From: a virus
Length of the DNA: 58,514 nt
Strand: one strand, 5' to 3'
Virus record (IMG/VR): IMGVR_UViG_3300032157_000372
Span: 1-58,514 of that record
Shown: positions 7,370-14,639 of the stretch, in pieces
Layout of the letters: each line of letters starts with the position of its first letter
Numbering within the stretch: the stretch's first letter is position 1
The notes under the pieces: generated by a model
Told to the model about the DNA's origin: nothing
The model's database searches: none
What the model saw: only the letters and a program-made list of their open reading frames with translations
Translations under genes and position numbers: made by a program

Positions 7370-7936
7370 GTGGGGAGCGTCGAGGACCGTTTGCGCGAAG
7401 CCGCTGCGGCGGGCGAGATTCTCACGATCATCTACGGCCGTGGAACACAGCCCGGCACCAAGCGCGACATCGTTCCCCTCCAGATCGTCGAAGGCGGCCG
7501 TCTCGAGGCTCGCTGCCTCGCGACGAATGCCTTCAAGACCTTCTTCGTCGCGCACCTGCAAATTGTCGACCCCGGCCACGCGGCGGCGCCTTACACGTCA
7601 AAGACTGCCTACAAGGATCTGTGGGACGTCATGGCGCACCATGGGGATGAGTTCGATCTCATCGGCTGGCATGTCGAAACGCTCGGTGATGCGATGGCGT
7701 TGCGTCGCCGGGCACCCGATGGCTCGCCCATCGGCAATGCGGTCGTGGTGATCGCGCGCCGTGCGCGGCGACCGCCTTGGATCGTCACCGGGCTCGGGCG
7801 AGCCGAGGGGTACGCCGCCCTGCGCGAGGCGGCGCCCGTGTTCGTTTCAATGGCGCGCGAGGCTGCAAGGTCGCCGCCTGCGACGACGGAGAGCGGCGGC
7901 TTCTGGCGTTATCTATGGCGACGTCTGATCGGATGA
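7370..7936 (+). CDS. WYL-like domain protein
   Basis: Protein of 188 residues from a GTG at 7370. Residues 1-65 resemble a WYL ligand-sensing domain: a strand ILTIIYGRGTQPGTKRDIVP, then GRLEARCLATNAFKTF and the closing FFVAHLQIVD. The rest is not recognised. WYL domains bind nucleic acid or nucleotide ligands in bacterial regulators and defence systems. There is no attached helix-turn-helix. It is transcribed away from the leftward promoter and lies within the immunity region, so it may be expressed in the lysogen. Fold assignment is tentative. Confidence 0.62.
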   Translation: MGSVEDRLREAAAAGEILTIIYGRGTQPGTKRDIVPLQIVEGGRLEARCLATNAFKTFFVAHLQIVDPGHAAAPYTSKTAYKDLWDVMAHHGDEFDLIGWHVETLGDAMALRRRAPDGSPIGNAVVVIARRARRPPWIVTGLGRAEGYAALREAAPVFVSMAREAARSPPATTESGGFWRYLWRRLIG

Positions 7937-7953
7937 GTGGTGGGGAGGCGACG

Positions 7954-8514
7954 ATGCGTTTTCTGGCGATTTCAATTTTTGCGCTCGCGATGGCCGGGCC
8001 GGCTCAGGCCTGGGAGTTCGAAGCCGACGAAGACCCGATGACGGACAAGAAAACCGCCGTGATCGTCGAGGCGGGCGACGGCCTTTTCGCTCCGGCGCTG
8101 GGCGCCAAATGCTGGGAGGGCGGAGAGACGCTCTTGATCTTCAACACAAACCAGCCCTATGACGCGAGTGCAAGCTATTTGCCGATGGTGCCGGTCAAGG
8201 TGCGCGTCGACAAGAACGAGATCGTGCCGCTCATCATGATCCCGCAGGAGCTCAGTGGGCGGCTTGTGTTCGCGGACAAGGCCGACGAGGACGGTGGCGC
8301 CGTGCATGAGATCCTGCTCCAGATCCGCAACGCACGTCAGCGCGTCGCCGTCGATCTCGGCTCGCAAGTCTTCCAGTTCTCGGCGAAGCGCAGCGGCAAG
8401 GCCGTCGAGAGCTTCGAGAAGACCTGCGGCCTCGACCTCGAGAAGCTCGCCAAGGCGTCGGCCGGCGACGCGACCGAGGAGGAGGTTGCCAAGAAGCCGG
8501 ACGGGTCGCGCTAG
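7954..8514 (+). CDS. Secreted protein in the immunity region
   Basis: Protein of 186 residues with a clear Sec signal peptide (FLAISIFALAMAGPAQA, cleavage expected after AQA). A GGGAGG ribosome site precedes ATG 7954. The mature part is a soluble beta-rich domain with two Cys (AKCWEGG and KTCGLDL) and a Lys/Glu-rich tail. It lies just after the WYL-like gene and converges with the repressor, one base between the stops. Position suggests a gene expressed from the prophage that alters the host envelope; that role is inference. Confidence 0.75.
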   Translation: MRFLAISIFALAMAGPAQAWEFEADEDPMTDKKTAVIVEAGDGLFAPALGAKCWEGGETLLIFNTNQPYDASASYLPMVPVKVRVDKNEIVPLIMIPQELSGRLVFADKADEDGGAVHEILLQIRNARQRVAVDLGSQVFQFSAKRSGKAVESFEKTCGLDLEKLAKASAGDATEEEVAKKPDGSR

Positions 8515-8515
8515 G

Positions 8516-9121
8516 CTATTTCACCCGCAGCGAGCGGTGTGTGGCGATGATCACGCCCTTGATGTGCACGTCCTCGGTGGCGATGTTGAGCGGGGGCAGG
8601 TTCTCGCCCGAGCTGTTGGTGATGAGCAGGCTCGGCGGCACGAACTGGCGCAGGATCGTCGTCGCCTTGAGCAGGTCCTCCGATGAGTAGACCTGCGCGA
8701 TGACCGCCTGCAGCGGCTTCACCGCTTCCACCGCCTCGGCATTGAGATCGAGAAAGACCACGTCGCCGGCATGGATGTCGGCCTGATCGAGCGCGTTGCT
8801 CGTGATCTTGTAGGGAACCACGTTGCGCCGCTTCTTCGCGAAGTGCTGCAGGATCTCGTCGTCCTGCGCGCGATAGGGCTCGGCATCATCAGAGAAGCCG
8901 ACGGCCGGCCGGGCGACGCCGTTGCCTTCGTTGAGACCAAGCACTGTCGGGACGTCCTCGCCTAATGCCATCGCGATCCTCTCGGCCAAGGGCACCGAGA
9001 GGCCGCGCTTGCCGCCCTCGATGCGCGTCAAATAGGGCTGCGAGATCCCCGCCTTCTCAGCGAGCTTCTCGACCGTCATCCCTTTCGCCGACCTCAAATC
9101 GCGAATCTTGTTTTTGGGCAT
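8516..9121 (-). CDS. CI-type transcriptional repressor
   Basis: Protein of 201 residues from ATG 9121. Residues 5-60 form an XRE/Cro-type helix-turn-helix (MTVEKLAEKAGISQPYLTRI). The C-terminal half (about 105-201) has the LexA/CI S24-like beta fold (ADIHAGDVVFLDLN, later a VIIATHRSL strand). A candidate nucleophile Ser is in KITSNALD. The Lys of the Ser-Lys dyad is not obvious in the KATTILRQF stretch, so self-cleavage is uncertain. Divergent from the Cro-type gene, with matching operators upstream. It is expected to maintain lysogeny. Confidence 0.88.
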   Translation of the reverse strand: MPKNKIRDLRSAKGMTVEKLAEKAGISQPYLTRIEGGKRGLSVPLAERIAMALGEDVPTVLGLNEGNGVARPAVGFSDDAEPYRAQDDEILQHFAKKRRNVVPYKITSNALDQADIHAGDVVFLDLNAEAVEAVKPLQAVIAQVYSSEDLLKATTILRQFVPPSLLITNSSGENLPPLNIATEDVHIKGVIIATHRSLRVK

Positions 9122-9156
9122 GGCGGCATTAGCCAGCTTAGCGCAGCCCACGAAAA

Positions 9157-9211
9157 GCGCCAGATTGGCATGAGATTACCTGTTGACGACTCATGCCAAA
9201 TAGGCATTAAG
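9157..9211. promoter_or_regulatory. Repressor/cro control region with two operators
   Basis: Site 3 (ATGCCAAATAGGCAT, 9193-9207) matches the sites upstream of the leftward operon. Site 4 (GCGCCAGATTGGCAT, 9157-9171) has one good half (GGCAT) and one degenerate half. A TTGACG -35 at 9183-9188 with a -10-like ATTAAG at 9206-9211 drives the rightward Cro-type gene, and site 3 covers its spacer. No clear promoter for the repressor itself could be picked out. Confidence 0.75.
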
Positions 9212-9235
9212 TGGGCTCGTTGATTCCGGGAGACC

Positions 9236-9496
9236 GTGCTCGTGACGCAGCTTGCCGACTGGCTGAAAGCAAAGGGACTGACGGGGTCAGATCTCGCGCG
9301 CCTCGTCGGCTGCGACGACGCGACGATCAATCGCCTCATCCCGAAGAAGGGCAAGAAGCAGGTGCGCAAGCCGAGCTTGGATCTCGCGGAGAAGATCTGC
9401 GAGGCGACGGACGGCGAGGTGACGCCAAACGATTTCATGGATGCAGGCCCCCGTGCCGCTGCCGAAGAAGCGGACCACGAGCCTGCAACGAGTTAG
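9236..9496 (+). CDS. Cro-type helix-turn-helix regulator
   Basis: Protein of 86 residues starting at GTG 9236 (or GTG 9242). The helix-turn-helix SDLARLVGCDDATINRLIP is followed by a basic KKGKKQVRKP segment. Divergent from the repressor and behind the operator-covered rightward promoter, which is the position of cro. It probably competes for the same operators to favour lytic growth. Confidence 0.82.
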   Translation: MLVTQLADWLKAKGLTGSDLARLVGCDDATINRLIPKKGKKQVRKPSLDLAEKICEATDGEVTPNDFMDAGPRAAAEEADHEPATS

Positions 9497-9857
9497 GCGG
9501 CCCAGTTCCGTTGCCGTCTCAAGTCAGTCGCGTTTCACGTGTGGCGTCCAAAGCACCAGTCAGCGTCACCCGGCCCCGGCGCCGGGCGTGTGTGGGGTTC
9601 TGATCTCGAGCAGCCGCTCGACCTCGGACTAAGCAACCCGCGCACGCCTCGCGACGCGACCGGAAACGGTTTCGTCACCTAACCCCGCCGCATGCCGCGG
9701 CGTGTTTAGGGGCTGTCCCTAGACTTGGGCCGCCTGCCCAGGGAGCGCCCGCGCCTCGCGCGGGGGCAATGATCGAAGTGGGCGGCCATTTTCTAGGGTG
9801 GTTGCACCCCGCGGCGCCGGCGCCTCGTCAAGCGTGGCCGGCAGCGGCGGGACCTAG
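9497..9857. other. 361-bp gene-poor region before the tRNA
   Basis: No convincing coding frame on either strand. It contains a stable hairpin around 9678-9712 (outer CCTAA/TTTAGG, inner CGCCG/CGGCG) and a GC-rich run. It could hold an untranslated leader of the rightward transcript or a small RNA. Confidence 0.5.
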
Positions 9858-9933
9858 TGCGGGGTAGAGCAGCGGCAGCTCGCCTGGCTCATAACCAGGA
9901 GGTCGTCCGGTTCGAATCCGACCCCCGCTACCA
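9858..9933 (+). tRNA. tRNA-Met (CAT)
   Basis: 76 nt with encoded CCA. The anticodon stem CCTGG/CCAGG (9883-9887, 9895-9899) encloses loop CTCATAA with anticodon CAT at 9890-9892. The TTCGAAT T-loop and a standard D-arm are present. Two oddities: position 1 with 72 is a T-T mismatch, so the acceptor stem has six pairs, and the T-stem pairs fully only if one C is bulged. The stem sequence is elongator-like, not the GGG/CCC of initiators. An isoleucine-type modified CAT tRNA cannot be excluded. Confidence 0.82.
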
Positions 9934-10208
9934 GTTTCGCCCGAAAGGGCACGAGTGGTTTCCGCGGGGAGACCAGCGAGGAAAAGTGCCCCGCCTGACG
10001 CGTCGGACGATCGAGAGCCGGTCAGGCAAACAGCGGTGAGGCGCAGCGGCGGCAGTCGCGGTGAAGCGTAGCGCCTCAAGTGAATTCGCGCGCGCCCTTG
10101 GCTGAGAGGGCGTGTGTTGGGGGGAGTTGTTGCGTCGGCGTTCTTCCGTGACAGCCGCCGGTGAGATGCGTCTCGCCGGCGGCGTTGGAAGCGAAAGGGG
10201 GGAATGCC
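9934..10208. other. Non-coding stretch with a strong hairpin
   Basis: 275 bp between the tRNA and the next gene with no convincing coding frame. The main feature is the hairpin at 10154-10183. Confidence 0.5.
10154..10183 (+). repeat. 13-bp stem hairpin before 10209 gene
   Basis: GCCGCCGG and CCGGCGGC with a T-G pair and GAGA/TCTC close a four-base TGCG loop. It ends 25 bases before the GTG start of the next gene and lacks a T-run, so a leader or attenuator structure is more likely than a simple terminator. Confidence 0.7.
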
Positions 10209-10838
10209 GTGCTGCTTGGGGGAATGGAGTTTGCCGCCGTGAGCGCCGCGCTGGCGCTCTCCGCCATCATGGCGGGGCACGGATTTGCGCGGGCCTTCCA
10301 GCGCGAGGGCGCGGCGACGCCCGCCGCAAGCCGCGAGTCGCCGTCCTTCACGACCACGCGCGACACGTTGCGCTCGATGCAGAGCGCGCCGCTCCGCTTC
10401 CGGCCGATCAACCGCCACGCCGCCGCCATGCGCTTCGTCGCCTGGATGCGCGACAACCACTACACCGATTACCTCACGGTGCCCGAGCTCGATCAGACCT
10501 ACCTCGACTTCTGCCGCGAGGTCGAGGTCGAGCCGATCGACGCGCGGGAGCTGCGCGAGTTCGTGCGCGCGCTCCCCGGCGTCTACCACGGGCGCCCGCG
10601 CATCAACGGCCCGCGCTGGGCCAGGCTGCGCCAGCGCGTCCACGTCGAGCGCCCCGTCCTCTACCGGGTTCTGTCCCAGGTCGAGCTTGAGACCGCAGGC
10701 GTCCGAGCGCGACCGGACACGGTCGGCCCCGAGCCCGGTCAGGACCGGCCATCGGCGGACGCGCGCAAAAAGCAGAGTCGCAAGAGGGTGTTGGCGCCGG
10801 CCGCCGACGTCCAGGAGCCGATGGGGATCGCCGCATGA
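10209..10838 (+). CDS. Hypothetical protein, first rightward early gene
   Basis: Protein of 209 residues. GTG 10209 is chosen because a GGGGGGAAT ribosome site precedes it with the spacing seen at several other genes here; in-frame ATG 10227 is an alternative. Residues around 80-155 (RFVAWMRDNHYTDYLTVPEL ... PRINGPRWARLRQRV) form a conserved-looking helical domain that could be a winged helix. The N-terminus has a short hydrophobic stretch; the C-terminus is basic and disordered. Not recognised. Confidence 0.65.
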   Translation: MLLGGMEFAAVSAALALSAIMAGHGFARAFQREGAATPAASRESPSFTTTRDTLRSMQSAPLRFRPINRHAAAMRFVAWMRDNHYTDYLTVPELDQTYLDFCREVEVEPIDARELREFVRALPGVYHGRPRINGPRWARLRQRVHVERPVLYRVLSQVELETAGVRARPDTVGPEPGQDRPSADARKKQSRKRVLAPAADVQEPMGIAA

Positions 10839-11014
10839 CGCTCGAAGCCGGGCTCGCAACCTATTGGGCGGTCGGCTTCGGCCTTGCCGGCGCGGGCCTC
10901 GCGCTGCGCCCGCTGCGGCACTGGGTCATGCGCCGCCGGCGTTTCGACCTCGGCCGCGTGCTCGAAGTGAGCGGGCCGCGCTGGCGTGCGGAGTGCAACT
11001 GTCTCGACGATTAG
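10835..11014 (+). CDS. Very small membrane-associated protein
   Basis: Protein of 59 residues coupled to the previous gene through ATGA. The first 25 residues are hydrophobic (YWAVGFGLAGAGLALRPL), followed by a basic MRRRR patch, giving an N-out type single helix. The short C-terminus has two Cys (AECNCLDD). Function unknown. Confidence 0.6.
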   Translation: MTLEAGLATYWAVGFGLAGAGLALRPLRHWVMRRRRFDLGRVLEVSGPRWRAECNCLDD

Positions 11015-11044
11015 TGTCTGCGTTTCAAACACGGGGGAATTCCG

Positions 11045-11305
11045 ATGAGCAAGACGTTCAAGATCCACGTGCGCCAGTACGCCAATGGCGCGGTCTATGC
11101 GCTCACCGACTTCGAGATGAGCGAGCAGGACTCCAAGAGCGGCGTCGCGTTCAACGACATCGTCGACGGGCCATTCGACAATGGGCCGTTTCGCGAGTTC
11201 GCGATCGACGTGGCGGCAACGCCGCCCCACGCGGACACGCCGACGCTCGCGGAGGTGACGGTTCCGACAGTGGCGCAGGGCGAAGTCGCGGCCTCTGCCG
11301 CCTAG
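11045..11305 (+). CDS. Hypothetical protein
   Basis: Protein of 86 residues with a GGGGGAATTCC ribosome site ahead of ATG 11045. The sequence is beta-rich and acidic (VRQYANGAVYALTDFEMSEQ). It stands alone between an 30-bp gap and a strong terminator, so it ends the first rightward transcript. No family recognised. Confidence 0.7.
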   Translation: MSKTFKIHVRQYANGAVYALTDFEMSEQDSKSGVAFNDIVDGPFDNGPFREFAIDVAATPPHADTPTLAEVTVPTVAQGEVAASAA

Positions 11306-11314
11306 AAACGAATT

Positions 11315-11343
11315 GAGCCCCGCAGTTTGCCGCTGCGGGGCTC
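11315..11343 (+). terminator. Strong hairpin terminator
   Basis: An 11-bp perfect stem (GAGCCCCGCAG with CTGCGGGGCTC) around a seven-base loop. It is followed by TGAATTT, a weak U-tract. It lies between the 11045 gene and the replication initiator, where antitermination would be needed if one promoter serves both. Confidence 0.8.
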
Positions 11344-11472
11344 TGAATTTGGTTCCGAGCGTGGGGCTCGGGCAGTGAGACTGTGGATTTCAATCGAGCT
11401 TTGGCTCGGCGCGCAAGCTCTCACGCTTCGCCGCCGCGGTCAAGGCTCTCACGCGGCGGGAAACGGGGACAA

Positions 11473-12663
11473 GTGAGCGACAAGCCGCAAAAAACAGAGC
11501 GCGTGCAACGCGTCGCCGAGCTGGACGACCAGCGCTATTCGATCCAGCCGGCGGACGCCGTGCTCGACGCGAACCTCACGCTGCCGCATTTCCGCGTGCT
11601 CGGCTACATCGGCCGCGTCAACACCTCGCGCGGCTGGTGCGAGTTCTCGCAGAAGGCGTTCTCGAAGCTCACCGGCATCAACCGCACGACGATCAATCTC
11701 GCGCTCTCCGACCTCGTGCGCTGGCGCTACGTCGAGCTGCGCACGCAGAAGACGACGCGCTCCTCGTTCTGCCACTATCGCACGCTGATCGATGACCCGT
11801 TTTTCGACGCCGAGGCCGAGCACGCCGCGCGCGGGGGAGTGTCGGCTGGGGACAACACCCCCCCCGAGGGGGGAGTGTCGGCCGGAGACAACACCCCCCC
11901 GGTGGGGGGAGTGTCGGCTGGGGACAACACATGTGTCGGCTCCACACAACACGGGAGTCGGCTGGGGACGACACCCCCCATTAGTAAAGCTCGCGCGCGC
12001 TCTAGATCAGAGATCAGAGATCCTTCCCCCCCTACCCCCCGCGAGGACGCGGGGGGCTGGGCGAGTGGGTGGGGAAAACCTGTTCGTGAAGCAGTGGACG
12101 AGCTGCGCAAAAGCGCTCTCATCGCCTACGTGGCCACCAACTTCGTCGACGAGGTGCGCGGCACGCTGAGCCCGCCCAAGGGCGTCGACGGCGCCGCCTT
12201 CGTGCGCCAGCTCGCCTCCCGGCTCGGCCGCTTCGACGCCACCGTCCTCAAGGCCACCGCGCAGCACATGCTCGACACGCGCGGCCACAACCTGCCGGCG
12301 GCGCCCGAGATTGAGCGCGCCGCGGCGAGGCTCGCGAAGCTGCCGCCGGCAAGGCCTGCACCGATCGTTGTCGACGCCGCGCGCGTCGAGCGCCCGTCGA
12401 TCTTTGTCGCGCACGCCGCGGCCGTGCGCGCGCGTCTCGAGGAGCGCGTCGGGCCGGACGTGTTTGCGTCGTGGTTTGCCGATCTCGAGGTCGAGCAGAT
12501 CGCGGGCGACCTCGTCACCGTGTCAGTGCCCGTGAAGTTCGTCCGCACCTGGATCGAAACCCACTGGTCGACCGAGCTGGCGGACGCCGTGCGCGCATCG
12601 ATCGCCGGCGCCGAGCGCGTGAAGGTGATCGCGCTCGCCGAGCCGAGGAGGACCGCAGCATGA
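11473..12663 (+). CDS. Replication initiator: winged helix plus DnaA N-terminal-like domain
   Basis: Protein of 396 residues from GTG 11473 (an upstream ATG at 11383 is less likely). The N-terminal part (about 30-110) is a winged helix (HFRVLGYIGRVNTSRG ... FSKLTGINRTTINLALSDLV), typical of replication initiators. The middle is a linker with three GGVSAGDNTPP repeats encoded by iterons. The C-terminal 70 residues (VRARLEERVGPDVFASWF ... VPVKFVRTWIETHW) match domain I of DnaA, which contacts DnaB. There is no AAA+ ATPase domain, so it probably recruits host helicase to an origin in its own gene, like lambda O. Confidence 0.82.
   Translation: MSDKPQKTERVQRVAELDDQRYSIQPADAVLDANLTLPHFRVLGYIGRVNTSRGWCEFSQKAFSKLTGINRTTINLALSDLVRWRYVELRTQKTTRSSFCHYRTLIDDPFFDAEAEHAARGGVSAGDNTPPEGGVSAGDNTPPVGGVSAGDNTCVGSTQHGSRLGTTPPISKARARSRSEIRDPSPPTPREDAGGWASGWGKPVREAVDELRKSALIAYVATNFVDEVRGTLSPPKGVDGAAFVRQLASRLGRFDATVLKATAQHMLDTRGHNLPAAPEIERAAARLAKLPPARPAPIVVDAARVERPSIFVAHAAAVRARLEERVGPDVFASWFADLEVEQIAGDLVTVSVPVKFVRTWIETHWSTELADAVRASIAGAERVKVIALAEPRRTAA
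11833..11980 (+). repeat. Iterons, candidate replication origin
   Basis: Five related units sharing GTGTCGGCTGGGGAC-like cores. The GTCGG anchors fall at 11841, 11877, 11913, 11935 and 11957, so the spacing is 36, 36, 22 and 22 bp. The first three are flanked by G5-6 and C7-8 runs, making each unit a hairpin-like inverted repeat. An AT-richer segment with repeated AGATCAG follows (11981-12023), like an unwinding element. Confidence 0.75.
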
Positions 12664-13136
12664 GCGCAAGTCTTTCCCCGCGCGCCTCCGGCGCGACCCC
12701 GGACCGCCGCCCGGACATCGAAGGCCGAGAGCACGCGCACGAGGAGCTTCTCAACACGCTCATCCGCCAGATCGAGGATTCGGCGCGCATCGTCGTCGAT
12801 CGCGGCGGCGCCGAGGTCCTGCGCCGGCGTCTCGCACCCATGCTTGACTTTTTGCCCACGGCGACGGCTCCGCCTTTGCCCATCGCGACGCCTCCCGTGG
12901 GCAAGCCAGACCCGCTCGACATGACCTTCGTCTGGCGCGCGCTGGGGCTTGCGATGCGTCGCCTCCGCCTCTCGCAGGACGAGCACAAGCTTTTCAACCG
13001 CGCGGTCGAGATCGTCGGCGCGCTGATGCAGGTGCCAAAATCGTCGCCGCGCGCGAGCGGCGTACCCAACGAGAAGACCGCAACGCCGGCCAAGCCGGCG
13101 CGGGACGACGTGAGCGACGGGCGTGAGTTCACCTGA
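12660..13136 (+). CDS. Hypothetical protein after the initiator
   Basis: Protein of 158 residues, ATGA-coupled to the initiator. The N-terminal part is helical (EHAHEELLNTLIRQIEDSAR), and a second helical block follows residue 95. Between them lies a proline-rich insertion encoded by a nested palindromic element (12851-12904). The position after an O-like initiator recalls lambda P, but no sequence similarity is visible. Function unknown. Confidence 0.7.
   Translation: MSASLSPRASGATPDRRPDIEGREHAHEELLNTLIRQIEDSARIVVDRGGAEVLRRRLAPMLDFLPTATAPPLPIATPPVGKPDPLDMTFVWRALGLAMRRLRLSQDEHKLFNRAVEIVGALMQVPKSSPRASGVPNEKTATPAKPARDDVSDGREFT
12851..12904 (+). repeat. Palindromic element family 1, copy D (nested)
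   Basis: Outer arms GCCCACGG (12854-12861) and CCGTGGGC (12895-12902) are complementary. Inside sits a second partial element (TTTGCCCATCGCGACGCCTC, 12875-12894) equal to the left half of copies A and C. Both are read in frame as LPTATAPP then LPIATPP. Confidence 0.78.
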
Positions 13137-13153
13137 TGCGAGAGGAGGGCGAG

Positions 13154-13387
13154 ATGCCGATGCCGATGATCGAAAGTTTCGTGCTGCTGCTGATCCTGAC
13201 CGGGTCGGACGGCGCCAGCAGCAAGGGCGACGGCGAGATGTGGGTCGTGCCCTCGGCGACTTACTGCGAGCTCGCCAAGGCGGACGCGATCGAGCGCGGC
13301 CACGCGAGCGCGGGGCGCTGCCTGCCGGCGCTGATCGACCTCGAGGCGTGGGCGAGCGTCGCCGCGCGAAAGGAAATCGCGCCATGA
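13154..13387 (+). CDS. Small exported or membrane-anchored protein
   Basis: Protein of 77 residues. ATG 13154 has a GAGGAGGG ribosome site; an upstream ATG at 13136 overlaps the previous stop. The N-terminus (MIESFVLLLILTGSDGASS) is hydrophobic and signal-like, followed by a small domain with two Cys. Function unknown. Confidence 0.62.
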   Translation: MPMPMIESFVLLLILTGSDGASSKGDGEMWVVPSATYCELAKADAIERGHASAGRCLPALIDLEAWASVAARKEIAP

Positions 13388-13818
13388 TGCGAACGCCGAT
13401 CAAGGACCCGATCGCCAAGGCGCCGAGCGTCGCCGGCAAGGCGTCCAAGGCCTGGCTCTGCGATCTCGATGCGATGCGCAAGCATCTGCGCGAGGTTCAC
13501 GGGACGGAGCGCCCGGACGGCACGGTCGCGGTTTGGATCGTCGAGGCGCCGTGGGCGCATCCGGCGTGGCACAGCTATGCGATCAGCCTTTTGCATCTCC
13601 GCCCGATCGGCCTCGAGACGAAATTCTACCTCGCGGGCGCGACGCACGAGATCTGGGTGCAGGCGCTTCATCCCGATCATCCGCGGGAGCCGGCGATCGC
13701 GGGCAGCGGTCCTTGGCTCCCGCTCTCGCCGAACAATTTCTCGGCGCAGTTCATCGAGCCGTCCGACGCGGCGGCCGAGCTTCGCGTGCTCAAGGCCGTC
13801 GCGCAGGATTTGCACTGA
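13384..13818 (+). CDS. Hypothetical protein
   Basis: Protein of 144 residues, coupled on both sides by short overlaps. It reads as a compact alpha/beta domain with conserved-looking aromatic and His residues (VEAPWAHPAWHSYAISLLHL, LHPDHPREP). It directly precedes the methyltransferase gene. No family recognised. Confidence 0.7.
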   Translation: MMRTPIKDPIAKAPSVAGKASKAWLCDLDAMRKHLREVHGTERPDGTVAVWIVEAPWAHPAWHSYAISLLHLRPIGLETKFYLAGATHEIWVQALHPDHPREPAIAGSGPWLPLSPNNFSAQFIEPSDAAAELRVLKAVAQDLH

Positions 13819-14639
13819 TGAGCCAAAGAAATTCCGGCCGGGTGCGCATCGCGCGCGACGCCTACAACACCGAGCCGTGGGCGACCAACGTGCTCGTCGA
13901 CGACCTCGAGCGCGAGGGGCTGCTGCCGATGAAATCCCGGCTCGGCGAGCCGCTCGCGATCTGGGAGTGCGCGGCCGGCGCGGGCCTCATGAGCGGCGCG
14001 CTCGCGGCGCGCGGCTACGAGGTCTATGCGTCCGACATCGAAGCGAAGCCGGATCATCCTATAGTTTCGGCGTCGATCCCGTCGCGCGCCGACTTCCTCA
14101 CCGAGACGCTGTGGGTCGACGACAAGCTCCCGTCCGGCATCGGCGCCATCATCACGAACCCGCCTTACAGCCACGCCTATGCCTTCATCGGCCGCGCGCT
14201 CGATCTCACCGAGCGCGTGCAGGGCCTCGTCGCCATGCTGCTCAGGGCCGACTTCGACAGCGCAGGCGGCCGGCGCTGTCTGTTCGGCGAGCATCCGGCC
14301 TGGTGCCGCAAGATCGTGCTCACCGATCGCATCGAGTGGTTCGAGGACCCCGAGGGGCGCGGCTCGCCGAGTGAAAATCACGCCTGGTTCGTGTGGAAGT
14401 GGCGCGGGCTCTCCAACGACCTCTCGGCGACCATCGGCTATGGCGGCATGCCGCCCGAGCTCAAGGCCGAGAAGTCCGCACGCCGGGCCGAGCTGCGCCG
14501 CGCCGCCGCCGAGCTCGAGGCGGCGATTGCGAAGCGCCTCGACAAGCGCCAGGCCGAGCACGCGATCGCGCGTGCGCTCTCCTGCCCGGTCGAGAAGGTG
14601 CGTGCGGTGAAGGCCTTGCGCGCCGGGAGGCGGGGATGA
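13818..14639 (+). CDS. DNA methyltransferase, N6-adenine type
   Basis: Protein of 273 residues. The SAM-binding motif ECAAGAGLMSG lies at 50-60 with an acidic strand end at YASDIE, and the catalytic motif TNPPY at 113-117. This motif order (SAM motif, then NPPY) and small size fit phage adenine methyltransferases of the Dam/MT-A type. The C-terminal part is helical. It may protect phage DNA or influence regulation. No partner restriction enzyme is evident, although a nuclease-fold gene follows directly. Confidence 0.82.
   Translation: MSQRNSGRVRIARDAYNTEPWATNVLVDDLEREGLLPMKSRLGEPLAIWECAAGAGLMSGALAARGYEVYASDIEAKPDHPIVSASIPSRADFLTETLWVDDKLPSGIGAIITNPPYSHAYAFIGRALDLTERVQGLVAMLLRADFDSAGGRRCLFGEHPAWCRKIVLTDRIEWFEDPEGRGSPSENHAWFVWKWRGLSNDLSATIGYGGMPPELKAEKSARRAELRRAAAELEAAIAKRLDKRQAEHAIARALSCPVEKVRAVKALRAGRRG

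Noticed and set aside
9441-9632. Small gene on the plus strand after the Cro-type gene
   Set aside because: Begins inside the Cro-type gene without a ribosome site and is Ser/Arg-rich without structure.
11833-11980. CRISPR-like array or simple tandem expansion
   Set aside because: Five units with changing 36/22-bp spacing in an initiator gene are better explained as iterons.
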